Assembly (NCBI GenBank): GCA_020726505.1
Contig: JAHLEZ010000002.1
Coordinates: 5,146,001 to 5,210,000 of the forward strand
Length of the DNA: 64,000 bases
Source of the DNA: Leptodontidium sp. MPI-SDFR-AT-0119
Lineage: Eukaryota > Ascomycota > Leotiomycetes > Helotiales > Leptodontidiaceae
Direction of reading: 5' to 3'
Of this stretch, positions 56,313 to 64,000 are shown in pieces. The notes beneath the pieces were generated by a model that did not search any database, was not told the origin of the DNA, and worked only from the letters and a program-made list of their open reading frames with translations. A program made the translations under genes and the position numbers. Every line of letters begins with the position of its first letter. Position 1 is the stretch's first letter.

Positions 56313-58818
56313 ATGCTCGGCCTACGGAAAGATCACTCGTCTTTGTCAGTTTTGACACGACTGCCTATTTCGCTGCCAAAATTGCCCGTTGAAGAAAATG
56401 TGAACGTTGAGTCGGTGCTGGCACTGTTCAAGGGTCGACTGGGTTCATTGAATCAGAACGATTTCGTACAGGATGGCGTTTGGCGCGACGCATTCGCGTT
56501 GACGGGCACGCTGCGGACCTTTTACTCGGCTTCAACTGTCGCTCGTGCTTGGGAAATCAATTGCAAACGCTCCAAAGCTGGCCATTTCAACTTGGAGTCT
56601 GAGTCTGCCCAAGTTATCCGAATGCCGAATGACTGTTCTTTCATATCGGCTTACTTCACCTTCGAGACAGCTTCCGAGCCACGATCGATTTGTTGTGGTT
56701 ATTTGGATATTGTGGCAGCCGAAGACGGTCAATGGAAGATCTGGGTTCTGAGAAGTGTGCTTGAGCAGTTGAAGAATTGTGGGGATGTTGACAAGTTGGA
56801 ACCCAAAATATCAGACAGTCAAGAGGTTTCTATGAACACTGTCAAGAACGGCGTGAACGGCGCAAACGGCCATACAACCCAACCGGACGGCGCACACACC
56901 GACCCAGGCCCTTACAATTTTGATTGCGTCGTGATTGGTGGTGGACCATGTGGACTTTCAACAGGAGGTCGCCTTCAGAGTTTAGGTGTGAATTACGTTG
57001 TGCTCGATCGGAACAACCAAGAGGGGGACAATTGGAAGAATCGTTATAGCTCGGCAAGACGTAAGTATTGAGGACCTTGCAACATGTAACAAGATGGAAG
57101 CTTACACAATGTTCTGTATAGTACACACACCTAGAAACTATGGTAAGAGGGGAAGCATCTGTCACCATCGTCTCATTAAGTGCTAATTGAGGCTGTAGCA
57201 CATTTGCCATTTGAACGGACTTTCCCACCCGAGTTTCAACAATACCTCACGAAAGATGAACTTGCAATGGGATATCATGCTTGGGTGAAGAAGTTTGGAA
57301 TTGTGAGTTTGCCAGTATCAGGGACCGTCTTCATACACGTGCTAATTTGGGAGTCCAGAATACATGGACTTCAACGGAACTGCAGTCCGGAACTTGGGAT
57401 GATCTTCAGAAGCTATGGACCCTTTCAATCACTCGTCATGGCAAGGAAGAAGTCATCATAACACCACATGTCGTTCTCTCAGTTGGATGCGGTGCTCAGA
57501 TACCAAGTATGCCTTCGTACCTTGATGAGGTGAGTTGACGACGTAATTACCTCATAATTTCACTACCTTTTTGCTGACTATCTCAAAAGGAAAAGTTTCG
57601 CGGCAAAATCCTCCATTCCGTTGATTACGAGTCAGCGTCTGCATGGAAGGGCTTGGACGGTGTTGTGGTCGGAACTGCAAACACAGGTAACTAGATGGTG
57701 CTGCTAAGAGTGAAAACTAGCTGACATCAATGATTTAGCACACGATGTCGCTGCAGACATGTTCGATGCAGGGACTCGCCAAGTAACGATGGTGCAGAGA
57801 AATGAGACATGTATTTTCGATGCACTTTTAAGGATAAAATGGGTAAATGCTAACTTGAGTCAGCCGTGTTTCCCGTCGAAAACAACACGAAGGTGATGGA
57901 AAGTAAGAAATTTGCCGAAATGCTTCATTAACACTGCTAACCAAATATATTAGTGACCTATAATAACGACATGCCAACCGAGGTTGCCGATAGACTCTAC
58001 TTCTCCCTACCCAACGGCGTGGCAAGTTTGCTCAGCATGCAAATGCATGATGATATGGCTAGAGCAGAACCTGATCGTTTTGATGCATTAGAGAAGGCAG
58101 GGTTCAAGGTGAAACGAGGGGGAGATGTTTTCCACCATCTCATCGAGCGTGCTGGAGGACATTATGTTGACGTTGGCTGCTCCAAGTTGATTTCTGATGG
58201 AAAGGTTTGTCTCTCTCCTCGCAGATTCTGCTTTAGAGAGGGCAGTCTTACGGCATGGAGAGACTTCTATGATTTCATGCGCCTCTAAGAACCCTGCTGA
58301 CATTGGATTTGAATCTAGATTAAGGTGAAGTCAAACGCGAAACCCGTCCGCTATGTTGAAGATGGGCTCCTGTTTGATGATGGGTCGCTATTAAAGGCAG
58401 ATGTTATTGTGTTTGCCACTGGGTTTCAGTCTAATCTGCGCATGATTGTCGAAAATCTATTCGGACCTGAGGTTGCAAGCAAGTCAGAAGATTATTGGGG
58501 CTTGGACCCAGAGGGAGAAGTCTTTGGGGCTTTCAAACCACAGAACCGTAAGCGATGTTTTGTTCGGACTAGCAAAGATATTTCGGCTGACTTTACACAG
58601 AACCTGGTCTTTGGTATATGGGTGGTAATCTTGGACATGCTCGTTATTGGTCACGTCATGTTGCTCTGCAAATTAAAGCGGATCTGCTTGGGACTCCATT
58701 TAAGGTCTTTTCTGAAACGCCATGTGTTGATTTAGGTGATCCAAGCGATCACGTGAATCGTGGAAAGTTCAGAGTTCTAGAAGCTCTTCGTCATGTATAT
58801 AAATCTCTCTTCACTTAG
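56313..58818 (+). CDS. FMO-type flavin monooxygenase with N-terminal NTF2/SnoaL-like extension
   Basis: Ten exons (56313-57060, 57122-57142, 57199-57302, 57359-57529, 57590-57686, 57739-57810, 57864-57902, 57954-58204, 58319-58547, 58601-58818) give 649 residues, all phases consistent. The first ~180 residues precede the FAD domain and contain GVWRDAFALTGTLRTFYSAS and ICCGYLDIVAAEDGQWKIW, reminiscent of an NTF2/SnoaL-like fold. An Asn/Gly-rich linker (VKNGVNGANGHT) joins it to FAD-binding VIGGGPCGLSTGGRLQSLGV. Then DRNNQEGDNWKNRY, PFERTFPPEFQQYL, the NADPH motif VVVGTANTAHDVAADM and VIVFATGFQSN follow. The end PGLWYMGGNLGHARYWSRHV is typical of this fungal group. Exon 2 is only 21 nt. Substrate unknown. 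Confidence 0.88.
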
Positions 58819-60292
58819 CCTTTAGAAGAGTGAGGTACGTAAATACAAGAATTTGACACTATAGCAGTTGGCTATAGAGCGTGTCGGTTTTACCCTCGTT
58901 ATTTTTGTGTTCAAGTCATTGTTAGGAGTATTTAACTGTTCTTATTTTTGGACTTAGCGAATCTCTGCACGGTGATCTTCGGTGGTTTTACGGGCATTAT
59001 TTCCTAGCCGCTTTCGAAGCATTATCTATCCTTTGGTTATGGTCGTATGATTATATAGTTTCTCTATTAGTTATGAAATCCGATCAATATTCTCAAGGGA
59101 AATCACCTCTCTTATGGAATCATTTCGACAGAATATAATTCTTTTTTATATCCATAATTATGATACTCGTTTTGGAGATTCTAACAAGAGTTCGATGTCC
59201 CTACAAATAAGCCACTTGCCCTAATCGTTGTATTCATTTCATGTAAACAGAGAAACCTTTCAATGCAACACATTCATGGATTAGTTAATACCATTAATGC
59301 CGAAAGAAGGCCACCTTTAGCTTCTGATTGTGTGACCAGGATCATGTACAATTTTCGAAGGAAAGTTTACTTCATGCTTTGGTAAACAATGCAGAATTCC
59401 CGTTTGTGCTTTTCAGATTGGTGTTATTTTTTTTAAGACGGGTAGGTAACTGTGGTTTAATTCCGACGCCCCCCTATTGGTTTGTAGCCCCTAATTTTAG
59501 TGGACACAGTATATAGTATATGGATTATGTTCCAATATTTACGACATAAAACCCTTTAGATAATAGATTGTCTATTCGACTAAAGTCTAAAGCTTCGGTT
59601 GGCGAGGTGGGTGGGACAATCCCGCACTGGGCCCGGACGCAAAATCTCCTCCACCGGGGAGGGGAGCGGGGCTCTCCCCACGACTCCTGCTAGCCGTTGT
59701 CACACCAGCCTCTCCCCCCAAATTATGTTACAGTAGATTTTAACAGGTATGGGTCAGAAGAGCCAGGGGTTCACTTCTACCGGCCAAAAACTCTTCGGAT
59801 TGTTAAGCACAAGCCAAAAAGCAGGCCCTGTTGTACAAGTAAAAGCAAAGGCGGCTGTACCACCGTAGAAGGTTTGAGAGGAGATGAACTTTAACCTCCC
59901 CTCCCCAGTGGAGGGGATTTTGCGTCGGGCTTGTCCTCGAGGAACCAAGCGAATGCTTGCTTGCCTCATTACGCTCTCTCACTAATCACTACTCTAGGTA
60001 GTAAGTAACCTGTGGAGATTCACCTTTTCTATGTATGTATTTTACCGCCCTAAGTTAGCTTGGGGCTAAAGGTGTTTTTTGTGACAGCTTCGCGCTTCGC
60101 ATATTGTCTGATAGATATTCCCCCTTGCCTCCGAGGGCCGGAAGTTCTCCTTAATATCGAAGTACAAGTACTTTGTCTCGTTTGTAACGTGGACGCAACT
60201 TCTTCCGAAATCAAAAATTCGTGTGTGATTCTTGTCTCTTGTCCCGGTCTCAATCTTTATCTTTACTTGCAAACACAAACACAATCGCCGGC
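58819..60292. other. AT-rich intergenic region containing an inverted-repeat element
   Basis: About 1.47 kb. 58.9-59.6 kb is AT-rich without genes. 59631-59930 is a MITE-like element. 60.0-60.29 kb is the promoter/leader of the Baeyer-Villiger enzyme gene. Confidence 0.5.
59631..59930. mobile_element. MITE-like element with ~36-bp GC-rich terminal inverted repeats
   Basis: GCCCGGACGCAAAATC at 59631-59646 continues CTCCACCGGGGAGGGGAG. Its reverse complement, with three small differences, ends the element at 59895-59930 (CTCCCCTCCCCAGTGGAG, then GATTTTGCGTCGGGC). The arms themselves contain a CTCC/GGAG palindrome. The 300-bp interior has no convincing gene. Composition is sharply GC-richer than the flanks. 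Confidence 0.78.
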
Positions 60293-62486
60293 ATGGGCTC
60301 AAATGGCGAACATCATCAGCGGGTCGTCGTCGACGACTCTCTGCAGTGGTTAGGTAAACCAAGACCCGTGCGAGTCATCGTCGTCGGCGCCGGGATCTCA
60401 GGGATCGCCGCGGTGAAACTATTCAATGAGAGACTGGGAGATCAGCCGGTATCGCTGACGGTTTATGAGAAGAATAGTGATGTCGGAGGCACATGGCTTG
60501 AGAATAGATATCCTGGGTAAGTTGGTGCAGCCCCTGGGCGTGTTCGTTCTGATGTGAAACTTTTCACTTTTTATTCTTTACTTGACAAAATTAACTAACA
60601 TGATAATTCAAAAGCTGCTCTTGCGATATCCCTTCACATGGATATACATACTCGTGGGAAGGGAACCCGAATTGGTCAAGGCCGTATGTTGGCGCCGAGG
60701 AGATCTTCGATTTCTATAAAGGTCGCGCCCAGGCATATGGTGTATTTGAACGCCTGAAGCTCTCACATCGAGTCACGCAAGCTCTCTGGAATGACGATCG
60801 GGGAAAATGGGAACTGGAAATTGAAGACGTTGCAAATAATCGGATCTTTACGGACGAAGCTGAGGTCTTGATCAATGCCAGCGGCTATCTGAAGTTTGTT
60901 GTTTATTTTTTTTTTCTCTCTCCCTTTTCAGCAAGGCATGGATGGGATTTCTCACTGACAATTTGCTTTCAAAGTAACTGGAAATGGCCCGATATTCCAG
61001 GTCTCGACTCCTATAAGGGTACTCTGGTCCACTCAGCCAAATGGGATGACTCTGTGTCGTTCGACAATAAGACAGTAGCAGTCATTGGATCCGGCTCCTC
61101 GGCCATCCAAATTGTTCCCAGGCTGCAAAAAAGTCAGTTGAATCCGAAATCCCCCCCCCCCCACAAAAGAGATCATTCACTAAAAAAAAAATTTGGCAAT
61201 AGTAACCAAACATCTATTCTCCTTCGTCCGATCGCCTATTTGGATCACCCCCGAATTTGGAGGCGACTTCGCACCCGAGGGCAGGAACACGATGTTCACG
61301 GCAGAGCAAAAGGAGACCTGGCGGAACGACAGCGAGAAATTCCGTCAGCTTCGCAAAGCGTTGGAACATGGTTCGCAAGGGACGTTCGATCTCCAGCGCA
61401 AGGATTCCGAGGCGCAGAAACAACTCTTTGCTCGTTGCCACCGCGATATGTCCGCCATTCTGAGCAAGAAGGAGGGGCTCGCAGACATCATGATTCCCAA
61501 GTTCGCGGTCGGATGTAGGAGGTATTAGCAAATTCTGATTGGTGAGAAGTTCTGGCTACTGACTTGTATATTTTTTGCAGGATGACTCCAGGGCACGGCT
61601 ATCTAGAGGCTTTGGTCGAAGACAATGTGACGGTTGTTGGAGGCGGCATTCGCAGATTCACAGCCGAAGGTCTCGAGACGAACGATGGAAAGATCTTCAA
61701 CGTCGATGCGATCGTCTGTGCAACGGGCTTCGATACAACATATCGTCCATCTTTCAAAGTCATTGGACAAGATGGCAAGGATCTCAGGGATGTATGGGCC
61801 AAGGAGCCACGTTCATACATCTCAGTTGGAGCTTCGGGATTCCCGAATTATTTCAGTATGTTTTTTTTTTTTTTTTTTTTTTTGGATGGCAGATGAAACT
61901 AGAGGAGAGAAATTCCGATCTTGTATTTTTGGCTGACGATAGGCTGGATACAGTTGTGACGGGACCGAATTTCCCATTGGCGAATGGCACCGTAGTACCC
62001 TGCATGGAGACCACTTTGAAATATGCATTTGAAGCCGTTCGACTGATCCAAACGGAAGGCATAAAGTCCATGTTCCCGAAGGAAAAAGCTGTCGAGGACT
62101 TCCAGGTCTACAAAGATACGCTGATGAGAGAATTCGTGTGGACTTCAAGCTGTCGATCCTGGTAGGTGAAACCTTTAATTGCACCGCACCCACCCAACCG
62201 TCGTCCCCCCCATCCCTCGACAATCTTTCAATTATCGAAGAAATAACGATGCAAACTTAAATCAAGCCTCGCTGACCAATACCCTAGGTATAAGAATGGA
62301 CTGGCTGATGGGAAAGTATGGGGCCCTTGGCCAGGATCTGCTACTCACTTCATGGAACTTCTGGAACGACCACGCTGGGAGGACTACGAGATCAACTATC
62401 TGACTGGCAATCGTTTCGGATTTCTGGGAAAGGGAGTCTCAAGACGAGAAGCAAATGGCGGCGACCTTGCATGGTTTGTCCAATAA
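60293..62486 (+). CDS. Baeyer-Villiger-type flavin monooxygenase
   Basis: Class B flavoprotein that inserts oxygen next to a carbonyl, turning ketones into esters or lactones with NADPH and O2. Exons 60293-60516, 60615-60893, 60975-61132, 61203-61521, 61581-61855, 61954-62161 and 62288-62486 give 553 residues with consistent phases. FAD Rossmann motif VVGAGISGIAAV near residue 29, EKNSDVGGTWLENRYPGCSC, DIPSHGYTYSWEGNPNWSRP, the BVMO fingerprint YKGTLVHSAKWDD (Phe replaced by Tyr at the first position), NADPH motif VIGSGSSAIQIVP, VCATGFDTTYRPSF and GFPNYF. The end WGPWPGSATHFMELLERPRW is typical of fungal BVMOs. Introns carry long C, A and T homopolymers (61151-61162, 61183-61191, 61861-61881). 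Confidence 0.93.
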
Positions 62487-62865
62487 CTAAGGCGACCAGC
62501 TTCGTGCCGGGTTGATTCAACGCATATGTCTGCCCCCTGACTTGGTTGGAGCGGTTTTGGCGCTTTATAGATGGTGGGAATGTGCATTTTCATCGTCGCG
62601 AGTTTTACACTTACCTGGTGGCACAAGGGAACTGGGGATTTAGATAAAAACAAGAATTTTGGTTTTTGATTCATACAAATATTGCCCCATGGAAATTTTG
62701 AAAGGTCGATGGTAGGAGCGGTTTGAAAATACAGGCTGAGAAAGGAACAAGTCATTAAAGACGGGCAAATCTGACAAAGAAACCAGCTGGATCAACTTGC
62801 AATTGATTTCGAAATAGTCCTATTCCACATACATAAGACAAGACAAGACACATTTGAAAATTATA
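62487..62865. other. Intergenic, convergent genes
   Basis: 379 bases between two convergent stop codons. A short tandem ACAAG repeat occurs at about 62834-62850. No gene. Confidence 0.4.
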
Positions 62866-64000
62866 TCATCGTGGAAATGTTGACTCATTGGCCTCAGCAC
62901 GTGCAACAAGGTCCGAAACATCTCCTAACCAGCTGCGCTCGGGAGGAAGGGCGGCCTTTTCCCCTTCGATTGAGCGATTACTGATGTCAGATAGTTTATC
63001 CAGCATGAGTGAAGCAAGAGTTTGAAACTCTAGAGCATGCTCGACAAACGATCCACCCGCGTTGCCCGGGTTTTCAGAAGATGTAGTCTTATCATCTATG
63101 AACTGATTACCCATTGGCTGTAATCGTGCTTTCCACGCGTTGAACCACCTCTCTAGCCCTTTGCGTAGGGCAGCTATAGCTGAAGGAAAGAGTAAAAATG
63201 ACATGGACTGAGAGTATATCACCGTTTGGATCGCTGAAGTACGTGTTAGCGGCCTGAATCTGACTCTGCTTTTGAAGTTGATTACTTACCTGTAATTAGT
63301 ACAAAGAGATTGAGGGTTGATAGCCCAGCCAAATTTCCCGACTTTCCGCTGGTCTCTTGTTCGCCACAAATAATTCCAACAAGATCACGGATTGATGTAT
63401 TTTGTAAATCTACGTCTGCAGGACCATATTGACGGAGTGACGATAGAAGGTCAGACGGATTCGTGGCTTGAAAACACACCTCCGGGCAAGACGGATACAT
63501 GGCAAGCTCCGAAGTAGCAATCCGCGGAGCCATACTACTGAAGAGTGTAAATTCGTTATCGAGTAGAAACACATAGGTTAAAGTTCTGCACTACTGGTTC
63601 AGCAAATTCCAAAGTCCTGTAAGGAGAACTACCACACGTACCTGATCGTCTCTTCCTTGAATAAATATTCAGACCAATTGATGTAATTGCTATCAAGATC
63701 AATATCATTTGTGTGCCTTCCACGTGCAAAGCCGAAATTTCTCGCAGCCTAAAATCCAGTTGTGAAAAAGCTCCGTCCGAAAGACTCTAAAGGAAGAACC
63801 TACTGATACGACTTTTGAGTACAGATTAGAACATATTCTGGTTCTGGCAACGTTGGAACCTTCCCAAGTTTGCAAAACACTAATGTAAATTGCACTCTGC
63901 AATACTTCCAGTCTCTCACGCAAAGATTTTTCAGAATCCTTATCAGCTGCGCTGCCCTGGGTTTCTCCACTGAGGGATGGATGCGCAAAAATTTCATCTT
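62866..64000 (-). CDS. Fungal-specific transcription factor, C-terminal part (runs off right edge)
   Basis: The visible exons 63804-64000, 63642-63748, 63290-63586 and 62866-63233 form the C-terminal half of a fungal_trans (MHR) regulator. Diagnostic sequence: SLRERLEVLQSAIYISVLQT, then AARNFGFARGR, INWSEYLFKEETIRTLTYVF and LLDNEFTLFSSMAPRIATSE with MYPSCPEVCFQA. AIQTVIYSQSMSFLLFPSAI and ERWFNAWKARLQPM follow. The DNA-binding domain (C2H2 or Zn2Cys6) lies outside the window. Located at the end of the oxidoreductase cluster, it is a candidate pathway-specific regulator, which is inference from position only. Confidence 0.85.

Noticed and set aside
1..64000. CRISPR array, bacterial operons or riboswitches
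   Set aside because: The window is clearly nuclear fungal DNA; the only regular short repeats are the minisatellite and leader repeats described, without spacer structure.

Overview
The window is a gene-dense to moderately sparse stretch of a filamentous ascomycete genome (Pezizomycotina; a Leotiomycetes-like fungus is my guess, not proven). Evidence: introns of about 45-75 nt with GTAAGT/CAG borders, HET-domain genes, a 2EXR protein, a DUF7703-type membrane protein, a Ppo-type fatty acid oxygenase, fungal GH18 and AA9 enzymes, and an intron-bearing eukaryotic tRNA-Ser. AT-rich gene-poor blocks (about 10.9-12.0, 21.4-23.0, 24.9-27.6, 41.1-43.6, 58.9-60.2 kb) hold decayed repeats, as in genomes with repeat-induced mutation.

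Layout. 0-10 kb: 5' end of a Ppo-like oxygenase (runs off the left edge), a DUF2235 alpha/beta hydrolase, a fucose-lectin-like beta-propeller gene, a secreted cysteine-rich protein and an ACS-type MFS transporter. 10-23 kb: a MITE-like element with perfect 27-bp terminal inverted repeats, an ATX1-type copper chaperone, an alpha/beta hydrolase convergent with mitochondrial D-lactate dehydrogenase, and a conserved nuclear-type protein with a triplicated upstream region. 23-33 kb: two HET-domain genes (one without a visible start codon) flanking a repeat-rich block and an acidic conserved protein. 33-40 kb: GH18 chitinase with an internal chitin-binding module, a 2EXR protein, a broken AA9 LPMO and a DUF7703-like membrane protein. 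41 kb: tRNA-Ser(UGA).

43-64 kb looks like an accessory metabolism region: a LaeA-like methyltransferase divergent from a cytochrome P450; an NmrA-type reductase pseudogene; a Tc1/mariner relic next to a truncated SDR; a transposase-derived HTH protein fused to DUF3425; an SDR; an HSL-type hydrolase; two flavin monooxygenases (one FMO-type with an N-terminal extension, one Baeyer-Villiger type); and a fungal_trans regulator running off the right edge. The SDR, Baeyer-Villiger enzyme and esterase would fit an alcohol to ketone to ester to cleavage sequence. No PKS, NRPS or terpene synthase is visible here, so this is either a catabolic cluster or the tailoring arm of a cluster whose core lies outside the window. 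Several members are broken (LaeA-like gene by one base in a G run, NmrA gene by two frameshifts, SDR by truncation), so part of it may be decaying.

Exon coordinates were worked out by hand from splice consensus, reading phase and family alignment from memory; no search was run.
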